Assembly (NCBI GenBank): GCA_023386455.1
Contig: JAEWJO010000322.1
Span: 1 to 14,645 of the forward strand
Direction: 5' to 3'
Source: Pseudomonadota bacterium
Lineage (GTDB): Bacteria; Myxococcota_A; Polyangia; Haliangiales; Haliangiaceae
Length of the DNA stretch: 14,645 nt
The notes beneath the pieces are model-generated. The model did not search any database, had not been told where the DNA came from, and saw only the letters and a list, made by a program, of their open reading frames with translations. Below, in pieces: positions 1-6,286 of the stretch (position 1 is its first letter; the number at the start of each line of letters is the position of its first letter). The position numbers and the translations under genes are program-made.

Positions 1-1053
1 CTGCTCGTCGCGATGCCGCGCACCGAGCTCGCCGATCGCGAGCAGGCCGGGGTCCAAGCGCTGCAAGCGCGACGCGCGCCGCCCGATCACGCCGCCGAGC
101 TCGCCGCGCGCTACGTGATCGGCCCGGGCGCGATCGCCGACACCGTCGCCGAGGCCCACCGGTTCGCGAGGGCCGCACAGGTCCCGCTCGATCTCGACAC
201 GCTCGAGGGTGCGGTCGGCCGCCGGCTGTCGCTGCGCCTCGGCACGTTCGGCACCGTCGTGTCGCGCAAGGCGCTCATGGAGGAGCTCGTGCTCCCCGAC
301 GACGTCATCGACACGCTGCGCGACATGATCGCGATGGTCCGCGAGCGCGCGCAGATCCTCGAGCGCTGGGGCTACCAGCGTCACCTCGGCATCTCGCGCG
401 GCGTCGCCGGCCTGTACTCGGGCGAGCCCGGCACCGGCAAGACGATGGCCGCGTCGGTCGTCGCGTCGGAGCTCGGCCTCGAGCTCGTGCGGATCGATCT
501 GTCCGCGGTCGTGTCGAAGTACGTCGGCGAGACCGAGAAGAACCTCGGCAAGATCTTCGACGAGGCCCAGGACGCGCACGCGATGCTGCTGTTCGACGAG
601 GCCGACTCGCTGTTCGGCAAGCGCACCGAGCTGAAGAGCGCGCAGGATCGGTTCGCGAACCTCGAGGTCAACTACATCCTCCAGCGCATGGAGACGTTCG
701 ACGGCGTCAGCGTGCTGACGACGAACGCGGAGAGCTCGATCGACCCCGCGCTGCAGCGCCGGCTCAACTTCCGCATCCGGTTCCCCGAGCCCGAGATCGA
801 GGAGCGCGAGAAGCTGTGGCGCCAGCTCTTGCCACCTGCGACAGGTCTCCACGCTGGCGTCGACTTCCTCGCGCTGGCAGAACGATTCGACATGACCGGC
901 GGCTACATCAAGAACGCGGTGGTCCGCGCCGCGGTGATCGCCGCGCGTGCCGGCCGGGCGATGGTCGCCGACGATCTCTGGATGGGCGCCCACCACGAAT
1001 ACGTCGAGATGGGTAAGGTCATGCCGCAGATGACACCTGGGGGGAAACGATGA
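1..1053 (+). CDS. AAA+ ATPase, C-terminal part (eCIS-associated type), 5' end outside window
   Basis: The reading frame is open to the left edge, so the ATG at 13 is probably internal; residues here are numbered from it. An N-terminal stretch of about 90 residues resembles the end of a preceding domain. A complete AAA+ module follows: Walker A GEPGTGKT (137-144, Lys143), Walker B with LLFDEAD (Asp195, Glu196), sensor-1 TTN (Asn238) and an arginine-finger region LQRR (249-250). A helical lid with GGYIKNAV follows. All catalytic residues are present, so it should hydrolyse ATP. ATPases of this appearance, usually longer and with degenerate N-terminal and winged-helix parts, are common in Myxococcota and often lie in extracellular contractile injection system loci; that link is inference here, because no tail or sheath gene is visible. 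It overlaps the next gene by ATGA, which suggests translational coupling. A stand-alone remodelling ATPase is the alternative. Confidence 0.9.
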   Translation: MLVAMPRTELADREQAGVQALQARRAPPDHAAELAARYVIGPGAIADTVAEAHRFARAAQVPLDLDTLEGAVGRRLSLRLGTFGTVVSRKALMEELVLPDDVIDTLRDMIAMVRERAQILERWGYQRHLGISRGVAGLYSGEPGTGKTMAASVVASELGLELVRIDLSAVVSKYVGETEKNLGKIFDEAQDAHAMLLFDEADSLFGKRTELKSAQDRFANLEVNYILQRMETFDGVSVLTTNAESSIDPALQRRLNFRIRFPEPEIEEREKLWRQLLPPATGLHAGVDFLALAERFDMTGGYIKNAVVRAAVIAARAGRAMVADDLWMGAHHEYVEMGKVMPQMTPGGKR

Positions 1054-1640
1054 GTGACGACCTGTACGTGCCGCCGCCGCCGAAGAAGGACACCCGTCAG
1101 ATCGCGATGCTCCTCGCGTTCGCCGCGGCTGCCTGCATGCTGTTCGGCGCGTTCTCGAGGCAGTGGCTCGTGAACGGCAACAAGTATCTCGAGTACGGCT
1201 TTGGCCTCCGCAGCAACTTCGAGTGCTCGACGAGCTACGACGACCAGAAGCGCTGCGAGGACCACCCGAACAGCGAGGTGGTCGACATGTTCGAGAAGAT
1301 GGACCCCAAGATGGCGTCGGGCGCGTTCGTGCCGACGGGCTGGATCACGTTCATCTCGATCCTGCTCGCGGCGCTCGGCCTGCTCGGTGCGGGGGCGATG
1401 GCCGCGGCAAAGCGGCCGATGGATCTGCCGGTCGCACCGACGACGATCGGCCTCTTGTTCAGCATGATCGCGCTGATCACGGGCTGCGTGTTCGTTGCCA
1501 CCAAACCGGGCCCTCCCGGGATGGTCGGAGTCGGGCTCAGTTTCTGGTTGTTCGGCGTCGGCAGCGTCATGGGCATCCTCGGCTCGCAGCTCCTCGCCAA
1601 GGTGAACCGTCCACCGGATGCCGAGTGGACAGTCGATTAG
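1050..1640 (+). CDS. Four-helix membrane protein, function unknown
   Basis: The product has 196 residues. The start ATG overlaps the stop of the ATPase gene (ATGA), and a run of six G followed by A (1039-1045) may serve as ribosome binding site. Predicted membrane segments lie near residues 18-36, 98-120, 132-151 and 160-183. A cytoplasmic proline-rich N-terminus (VPPPPKK) precedes the first. A long first extracytoplasmic loop (about 37-96) contains Trp39, a GL pair at 52-53, and Cys59 and Cys69 that could form a disulfide. Loop 3-4 is very short (PGPPG). This topology, with W...GL...C-x9-C in the first loop, is reminiscent of claudin/PMP22 tetraspans; that is a topological resemblance only. 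Coupling to the ATPase suggests a shared job at the membrane. I do not recognise a named family. Confidence 0.85.
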   Translation: MSDDLYVPPPPKKDTRQIAMLLAFAAAACMLFGAFSRQWLVNGNKYLEYGFGLRSNFECSTSYDDQKRCEDHPNSEVVDMFEKMDPKMASGAFVPTGWITFISILLAALGLLGAGAMAAAKRPMDLPVAPTTIGLLFSMIALITGCVFVATKPGPPGMVGVGLSFWLFGVGSVMGILGSQLLAKVNRPPDAEWTVD

Positions 1641-1662
1641 TGATTCCAGCGGGAAACTGATC

Positions 1663-1668
1663 TAGCTT
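1663..1668 (+). promoter_or_regulatory. -10-like hexamer of the SDR gene (leaderless type)
   Basis: TAGCTT is followed by exactly six bases and the ATG at 1675, so transcription would start at or next to the start codon. No Shine-Dalgarno sequence is visible before this ATG. I see no convincing -35 hexamer. The same spacing recurs before four other genes in the window. Confidence 0.5.
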
Positions 1669-1674
1669 CCGCGC

Positions 1675-2493
1675 ATGTCTCTGCGCGGAAAGACTCTGTT
1701 CATCACCGGCGCGAGCCGCGGTATCGGCCTCGCGATCGCCCTGCGTGCGGCGCGCGACGGCGCCAACGTCGCGGTCATCGCCAAGACCACCGAGCCTCAC
1801 CCCAAGCTCGAGGGCACGATCTTCACGGCGGCCAAGGAGATCGAGGCCGCCGGTGGCAAGGCGCTGCCGATCGCGTGCGACATCCGCAACGACGACCAGG
1901 TCGCCGCCGCGGTCGCCAGGACCGTCGAGACGTTCGGCGGCATCGACATCTGCGTCAACAACGCGAGCGCGATCAACCTGTCGGGCACCGAGCCGCTCGA
2001 CATGAAGCGCTACGACCTGATGCACGGGATCAACACGCGCGGCACGTTCCTCGTCAGCAAGCTGTGCGTCCCGCACCTCAAGAAGGCCGCGAACCCGCAC
2101 GTGCTCAACCTGTCGCCGCCGCTCAACATGGAGACGCGGTGGTTCGCGCCGCACGTCGCCTACACGATGGCGAAGTTCGGCATGAGCATGTGCGTGCTCG
2201 GCATGGCCGGCGAGTTCAAGAGCGCCGGCATCGCGTTCAACGCGCTGTGGCCGCGAACGACGATCGCGACCGCTGCAATCTCGAACCTCCTCGGCGGCGC
2301 GCAGATGATGCAGGCGTCGCGCAAGCCCGAGATCATGGGGGACGCGGCGTACGTGATCTTCAACCGCCCGTCGCGCGAGTGCACCGGCAACTTCTTCATC
2401 GACGACGAGGTGCTGATCTCGTCGGGCAAGACCGACCTCAGCGAGTACGCGGTCGATCCGTCGCAGAAGCTGATGCCCGACTTCTTCGTCTAG
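1675..2493 (+). CDS. HSDL2-like short-chain dehydrogenase/reductase
   Basis: This 272-residue protein is a classical SDR-fold NAD(P)-dependent oxidoreductase. Visible motifs are the cofactor glycine motif TGASRGIG (11-18), NNAS (95-98), the helix Asn120 in GINTRGTF, and the catalytic pair Tyr163/Lys167 in YTMAK. A Ser at 147 lies in the strand LNLSPPLN, in place of the usual SS before the active site. Arg15 after the first glycine favours NADP(H). The segments LSPPLN, AYTMAKFGMSM, VLGMA, NALWPRT and the ending PDFFV are hallmarks of the HSDL2 branch (hydroxysteroid dehydrogenase-like 2), here without the C-terminal SCP2 sterol-carrier domain of the animal protein. The substrate is unknown; lipid or fatty-acyl metabolism is a guess. 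The gene has its own -10-like hexamer and ends in an interlocked stop with the convergent lipoprotein gene. Confidence 0.93.
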   Translation: MSLRGKTLFITGASRGIGLAIALRAARDGANVAVIAKTTEPHPKLEGTIFTAAKEIEAAGGKALPIACDIRNDDQVAAAVARTVETFGGIDICVNNASAINLSGTEPLDMKRYDLMHGINTRGTFLVSKLCVPHLKKAANPHVLNLSPPLNMETRWFAPHVAYTMAKFGMSMCVLGMAGEFKSAGIAFNALWPRTTIATAAISNLLGGAQMMQASRKPEIMGDAAYVIFNRPSRECTGNFFIDDEVLISSGKTDLSEYAVDPSQKLMPDFFV

Positions 2494-3074
2494 ATCTTTT
2501 TCTTGAGCGACTTGCAGGCGGCGATCACGGCCGCCAGGTCCTTCTCCGCCGGCAGGATCGCCGAGCACTTGTACGGCGTGCCGTCGATGTCGCGCCGCAT
2601 CTGCAGGCTGTATTCGACGCCGCTCTCCTCGGAGTGAACGCGGCCGGTGGCGTCCTCCTTGATCTCGGACTTCGCCATCGTGTGCGTGAGGATGTAGCCG
2701 TCGGCCGTGTCCTCGGCGTGGAGCACGTCCTTCAGCACGTACTTCAGCTTGCCCTTCGCCTCCTCGATCGTCCGCGAGTCCGACGCGCCGAGCTGGCGGA
2801 CGAGAAACTTGAACGAACCGTCGGGATTCTCGAAGCCGGGCCTGCCGTCCATCGGCCTGGCCACCACGCCATCGGGCAGCTTCACGACGAGGTCGGTCTC
2901 GGGCAACGGTACGTAACCGGTCGGCGCGCGCTCGCCGGTGCGCTTCTCGCTGCCTGTCGCCGGCGCCGCGCCGGGCGCTGACGGCGCCGCGCCGGGCTCC
3001 GTCTTCGTCGTCTCGACCGTCTCCTGCTTCTTGTCGCAGCCCGCGACCAGCGCGAGCACGAGGATCCACCGCAT
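2490..3074 (-). CDS. Small lipoprotein of unknown function
   Basis: The product has 194 residues. A short signal peptide ends in the lipobox VAGC, with Cys13 as the predicted lipidated residue, followed by DKK. Asp at +2 is an inner-membrane retention signal in enterobacteria, but sorting rules may differ here. A low-complexity linker rich in Ala, Pro, Thr and Glu (about 19-52) leads to a compact alpha/beta domain (54-190) with alternating short strands. Cys170 and Cys187, flanking the last helix, could pair. The general look recalls DcrB/PsbP-like periplasmic domains, but I cannot assign a family. The gene follows the rhomboid gene by 9 bases on the same strand and has a TAAGCT hexamer 6 bases before its ATG, made partly of the rhomboid stop codon. 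Its stop TAG interlocks with the stop of the convergent SDR gene at CTAG. Confidence 0.85.
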   Translation of the reverse strand: MRWILVLALVAGCDKKQETVETTKTEPGAAPSAPGAAPATGSEKRTGERAPTGYVPLPETDLVVKLPDGVVARPMDGRPGFENPDGSFKFLVRQLGASDSRTIEEAKGKLKYVLKDVLHAEDTADGYILTHTMAKSEIKEDATGRVHSEESGVEYSLQMRRDIDGTPYKCSAILPAEKDLAAVIAACKSLKKKI

Positions 3075-3080
3075 GGGTGG

Positions 3081-3086
3081 AGCTTA
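3081..3086 (-). promoter_or_regulatory. -10-like hexamer before the small lipoprotein gene
   Basis: On the minus strand TAAGCT ends exactly six bases before the ATG at 3074. Its first three bases are the TAA stop codon of the rhomboid gene, so the TA step is partly given by coding. This makes it weaker evidence than the other four cases. It would allow expression independent of the upstream genes. Confidence 0.35.
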
Positions 3087-3710
3087 CTTCGCCTTGCCGC
3101 CGAGAAGCTTCTGCAGCTCCGCCTGGGTCGACCCCTTCGCGGCGGCCTTGTGCGCGCGCTTGCCGCGGCCGGCGGTCAGAAAGCCGAACGTGGCACCGGC
3201 GACGCCGCCGGCGAGGTGAGCGAGCTGGCTGATCTGATCGGAGCGGAACGACCGGACGATCTCGCCGCCCATGTAGATGATCGCGACCGCGATGAACGTC
3301 AGCGGAATCTCGCCGCCGCGGACATTCGCCATCGACGCGAGCAGGATCATCATGAACACGATGCCGCTGGCGCCGAGGATGAAGCCGTCGCCGATCAGGA
3401 GGTTCACGAGCCCCGTGAACAGCGCGGTCAAGAGGATCATGACGAGCAGCTGCGAGCTGCCGTGGCGCTCCTCGAGGATCGGGCCGAGCAGCAGGATCAG
3501 CATGAAGTTGCCGAGCAGGTGCTCCCACGAGCCGTGACCGAGGATGTGCGAGAACAGGCCGACGTAGCTACGGGTGTCGCCGAGCTGGGGCCACGCGACG
3601 AACCACAGCTTCGTGCCGTCGACGAGGTTCGTGAGCCCGAAGACCGCCACCGCCAACAATGCGAAGGTCAGGACGACCGGCGAGTTGTACGTGATGCGGA
3701 GTCTGGGCAC
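3084..3710 (-). CDS. Rhomboid family intramembrane serine protease
   Basis: The 208-residue protein has about six membrane segments. The catalytic dyad is clear: Ser115 in GASG (113-116) and His165 in QLAHLAGG. His64 and Asn68 in HLLGN correspond to the conserved H-x3-N that forms the oxyanion site in rhomboids such as GlpG. The segment SHILGHGSWEH in the first loop-helix is also typical. The product should cleave membrane proteins within or next to their transmembrane helices in the inner membrane; the substrate is unknown. A basic tail (181-208, GRGKRAHKAAAKG) follows the last helix. The start is GTG at 3710, chosen because no better ATG exists and because TAGGTT, with an upstream TGC as in an extended -10, lies exactly six bases before it. 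Neighbours are a universal stress protein gene upstream and a lipoprotein gene 9 bases downstream. Confidence 0.95.
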   Translation of the reverse strand: MPRLRITYNSPVVLTFALLAVAVFGLTNLVDGTKLWFVAWPQLGDTRSYVGLFSHILGHGSWEHLLGNFMLILLLGPILEERHGSSQLLVMILLTALFTGLVNLLIGDGFILGASGIVFMMILLASMANVRGGEIPLTFIAVAIIYMGGEIVRSFRSDQISQLAHLAGGVAGATFGFLTAGRGKRAHKAAAKGSTQAELQKLLGGKAK

Positions 3711-3716
3711 GATGAA

Positions 3717-3722
3717 AACCTA
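3717..3722 (-). promoter_or_regulatory. Extended -10-like element of the rhomboid gene (leaderless type)
   Basis: On the minus strand TGC-TAGGTT ends exactly six bases before the GTG at 3710. A good -35-like TTGACG lies at 3750-3745, but the gap of 22 bases is longer than the usual 16-18, so it may not be used together with this hexamer. The element lies in the 36-base gap after the universal stress protein gene. Confidence 0.5.
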
Positions 3723-3746
3723 GCACGTGAGATCCGGCAGTTCCCG

Positions 3747-4238
3747 TCAAACCGCGGGCGCGTCGGTGACCTCCAGAAGAGGCACGTATGCGTACGTCTT
3801 GGCGCGGACCACTTCGACTGTACAACCGGCCTCGCGGACGATTCGTTCCGCGGTCGAACCGCACATGGCACGCTCGAGGCCGGTGAGGCCCTTCGTACCG
3901 ACGAGGATCAGGTCTGCTCCGACGTCGGTGGCGACGCCCAGGATCTCCTTCACCGGCTTGCCGATGCGCGCGTGGACGAAGTAGCGCACGCGATCGGCGA
4001 TGAGCCGAGCGTCGAGCTCCTGGTCGACGAGCGCGCGGACCGCCTCCTCGACCCGTGCGGCGTACCCGGCGTCGACCCTCCTGGCGGGCACCGCCGGGAA
4101 CGCCATGTGGGGATCGATCACCGAGACGATGTGGAGGACATGCCACGGCGCACGACTCGCCAGCGCGAGCGCGCGCTCGAGAGCAGCGTGCGCGCTGTGG
4201 CTGAAGTCGAAGCCGACGACGACCTGGCTGGTCTCCAT
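3747..4238 (-). CDS. Universal stress protein (UspA family), ATP-binding type
   Basis: The product is a single 163-residue Usp domain, the family's usual size. The N-terminal strand VVVGFDFS carries the adenine-contacting Asp11. The nucleotide-binding signature G-x2-G-x9-G-S is intact (Gly114, Gly117, Gly127, Ser128, in GTKG and CGS). This places it among ATP-binding members rather than the UspA type that lacks the motif. Such proteins are cytoplasmic dimers induced by starvation or stress; their molecular targets are mostly unknown. The ATG at 4238 begins METSQVVVGFD, and the predicted first strand starts right after it, which supports the start. No Shine-Dalgarno or -10-like hexamer is seen at the position used by neighbours, so it is probably read from the upstream lipoprotein transcript across a 37-base gap. 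Confidence 0.95.
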   Translation of the reverse strand: METSQVVVGFDFSHSAHAALERALALASRAPWHVLHIVSVIDPHMAFPAVPARRVDAGYAARVEEAVRALVDQELDARLIADRVRYFVHARIGKPVKEILGVATDVGADLILVGTKGLTGLERAMCGSTAERIVREAGCTVEVVRAKTYAYVPLLEVTDAPAV

Positions 4239-4275
4239 GGCGAGAGAGGCAGCAGGCGGCGTGCCATACGAGTTT

Positions 4276-6216
4276 CTAGTGGCCGCCGTACATCGGCATG
4301 CGCAGCGCGCCGCAATTTCCGGCCGCGCAGTCGCACGCGCCCGTGCAGGTATTCGTGACAGTGCCGGTCGCCAGGAAGTCGCGCATCTGCTGCTGCACCA
4401 GTGTGCGGCGGCGCGCGTTCTCGTGCGCCGAGTTGCCGTACGCGAACACCTCGTTCGTCGCCGGCGGCTTCGGCATCGGGTGCTCGTCGACGATGATCCA
4501 GCCCTTCGACGCCGACGTGGCCTGCTTGTCCTCGAACCCGTATGGCGTCAGCACGCTCGGCGTGACGAGCGTGACGCCGAGCGAGCGCGCCTGGTAGAAG
4601 CTCGCGAGGTTGGGCACCTCGGTGTCGTCGCGCGACGTCTGCATGATGAACGACTTCTCCGGCGTGCCGGGAATCGGAACGCCGGCGACGGTCGCTCCGT
4701 CGACGCCCTCGAGCGCCATCTGCAGCACCTGTTCCATGATCACCGCGTCGAGCAGCGAGTCGTAGCTGCCCTTCAACGGCACGCCGTACGTCGCCCAGTT
4801 CGCCGAGCGCTCGAACAGCAGCGACCAGTTCGCGGCGCCGACGTGGAGCACGGCGCGCGAGATGAACGGGTCGTACGCGAAGAACGTCGAGCCGAGCACG
4901 TGGCCGAGCGAGATGCCGAGGAAGTACTCGCGCGTCGTGTCGACGATGCTCTGCGCGTTGCCATCGACCAGGACCTCGGTCGCGAGCTTGCCGCGCAAGA
5001 GCTGCTCGAGCGCGATCGAGTTGACCATGCCCTGCCAGATCCGCTCGCCGAAGCCCCAGCCCTTGTTGAGATCGTTGAGCGCGAGCAGTGCATTCGGGAT
5101 GTCGTCGCTCGACATGCCGGTCCACAGCGTGCCGGCGACGACGACACACGCGTCCGCGGCGAGGTCGCGCGCGTACTCGGCGTCGCGCAGCTCCTGCAGG
5201 CTGCCGAAGAAGCCGTGCCCGTACATCAGGATGCCGGCCTTGTTCGAGGCGGTCGCGCAGGCGGGCACCATCACGTACGCCTTCGCGGTCATCGTGCCCT
5301 GCGCCATGACGTGGCCACTGCCGTCGCGGAGGTAGCCGGCGTGCGCCTCGCCGGTGACGAGCGGCGCCTCGAACGAAATCTCGATCCGGCGCGCGAGGCG
5401 CGGATCGGCGTTGATCGTGCCGAGGTCGGACGTGACCGTGTACGTGAGGTTCGCGCCGAGCGGGCCCATCGCGGCGAGCGCGGCATCGCGGGCGGCGAGT
5501 GGATCGGTGATCGCGTCGGCGTCGGGCGCGACGGTGAAGTCCCACGCGACGAGCAGGTCGCTGCGCGGAATGCCGGCGGCCTCGAGCGCGTCGATCGCCT
5601 CGCGGATCCGCGGGCGCGCGCGATCGAGTCGAGCATGACCGCTCGCCTTGTTGTCGAGCACGGCCTGAAACCCGGCGGTCCTCGCGATCTTGCTGCCGTC
5701 GCGCGCGGGAAGCGCGGTGCGGATGCCGACGGCATAGCGATGACCGCCCGCCAGCCGCTGCGCCGGACGCAGGTAGATCGCCTGGAGATCGAAGTGGTCG
5801 AGCTCGTTCGCATCGACCTCCGCGAAGTGCGCCACGCGTTCGCCCGTGGTCATGTCGACGATGACGGTCGTGCTCGCATCGGTGACGCTCTCGCCGATCT
5901 GGTCGGGCCCGATCAGGTGGGCCGGGTCGACGCTCCTGGGCGAGGCCCACAGCAGCGTCGACGTGACCGGCCAGCCTCGACGGCTGTTCAGGCGGGTCGG
6001 GTCGAATGGCTCCTTGGTGACCGCGTTGTCGGGGAACGCTCCGACAGGGACGTCGAGGCGAACGCCGTCGCCGTCGACCTGCTCGTACAGCGAGGACGGG
6101 TACGGCAGGATGTTGTCGGTCGTCCCGAGCGGATTTGCCTCGGGACGAACGTCGATGGCGTCATCGCCGCACGCGGCGAGTACGGCGGTGACCGCGAGCA
6201 TGACGCAGGCGCGCAT
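4276..6216 (-). CDS. Large lipoprotein with alpha/beta-hydrolase (lipase-like) domain
   Basis: The 646-residue product has a lipoprotein signal peptide with lipobox LAAC (Cys16) followed by GDD. The mature N-terminus has NPLG...LPYPSSLY and a following short repeat of 'dgvrldvp' type. That arrangement resembles the N-terminal domain of surface lysophospholipases of the VolA / Pla-1-cef kind. The hydrolase part contains MYGHGFFG (His334, probable oxyanion loop) and the nucleophile elbow GISLG (434-438, Ser436). A candidate acid is Asp530 or Asp531 in SRDDTEVP, and a candidate His is His598 in NSAHEN. A set of four cysteines (624, 628, 630, 635; C-x3-C-x-C-x4-C) sits just before the end. I infer a cell-surface or periplasmic esterase/lipase; substrate unknown. 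The gene is divergent from the thioredoxin gene, with a -10-like TAGACT six bases before its ATG. Confidence 0.85.
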   Translation of the reverse strand: MRACVMLAVTAVLAACGDDAIDVRPEANPLGTTDNILPYPSSLYEQVDGDGVRLDVPVGAFPDNAVTKEPFDPTRLNSRRGWPVTSTLLWASPRSVDPAHLIGPDQIGESVTDASTTVIVDMTTGERVAHFAEVDANELDHFDLQAIYLRPAQRLAGGHRYAVGIRTALPARDGSKIARTAGFQAVLDNKASGHARLDRARPRIREAIDALEAAGIPRSDLLVAWDFTVAPDADAITDPLAARDAALAAMGPLGANLTYTVTSDLGTINADPRLARRIEISFEAPLVTGEAHAGYLRDGSGHVMAQGTMTAKAYVMVPACATASNKAGILMYGHGFFGSLQELRDAEYARDLAADACVVVAGTLWTGMSSDDIPNALLALNDLNKGWGFGERIWQGMVNSIALEQLLRGKLATEVLVDGNAQSIVDTTREYFLGISLGHVLGSTFFAYDPFISRAVLHVGAANWSLLFERSANWATYGVPLKGSYDSLLDAVIMEQVLQMALEGVDGATVAGVPIPGTPEKSFIMQTSRDDTEVPNLASFYQARSLGVTLVTPSVLTPYGFEDKQATSASKGWIIVDEHPMPKPPATNEVFAYGNSAHENARRRTLVQQQMRDFLATGTVTNTCTGACDCAAGNCGALRMPMYGGH

Positions 6217-6222
6217 TGCGAA

Positions 6223-6228
6223 AGTCTA
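6223..6228 (-). promoter_or_regulatory. -10-like hexamer of the lipase-like lipoprotein gene (leaderless type)
   Basis: On the minus strand TAGACT ends exactly six bases before the ATG at 6216. No Shine-Dalgarno is present. No good -35 is seen at 16-18 bases, where the GC-rich inverted repeat lies instead. Confidence 0.5.
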
Positions 6229-6229
6229 T

Positions 6230-6242
6230 CGCGGAATCCGCG
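6230..6242. repeat. 13-base inverted repeat in the divergent promoter region
   Basis: CGCGGA-A-TCCGCG is a perfect 6-base inverted repeat around one central base. It abuts the -10-like hexamer of the lipoprotein gene, with its centre about 20 bases before the presumed transcription start. A protein bound there would block RNA polymerase, so an operator is plausible. Chance occurrence in GC-rich DNA is also possible. Confidence 0.35.
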
Positions 6243-6270
6243 GGGGCTCGCTTGCCGTTATCAAGCCCCC
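6242..6270. repeat. Interrupted inverted repeat between the divergent lipoprotein and thioredoxin genes
   Basis: GGGGGCT (6242-6248) and AGCCCCC (6264-6270) are perfect 7-base arms. An alternative inner pair, CTTG (6251-6254) and CAAG (6262-6265), lies inside. It lies upstream of both divergent genes and could be a shared operator. It could be a leader hairpin of the thioredoxin message only if that message starts left of it. No T tract follows, so it is not an obvious terminator. Confidence 0.3.
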
Positions 6271-6286
6271 AGTCCACGCTCCCAGA

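Noticed and set aside
1567..3528. Minus-strand open frame of 653 codons across the SDR, lipoprotein and rhomboid region
   Set aside because: It is Arg-rich low-complexity translation overlapping three well-supported genes in other frames.
5846..6286. N-terminal extension of the thioredoxin frame by 147 codons
   Set aside because: The extension is antisense to the lipoprotein gene and includes its signal-peptide region and promoter. The thioredoxin fold begins right at the ATG at 6287.
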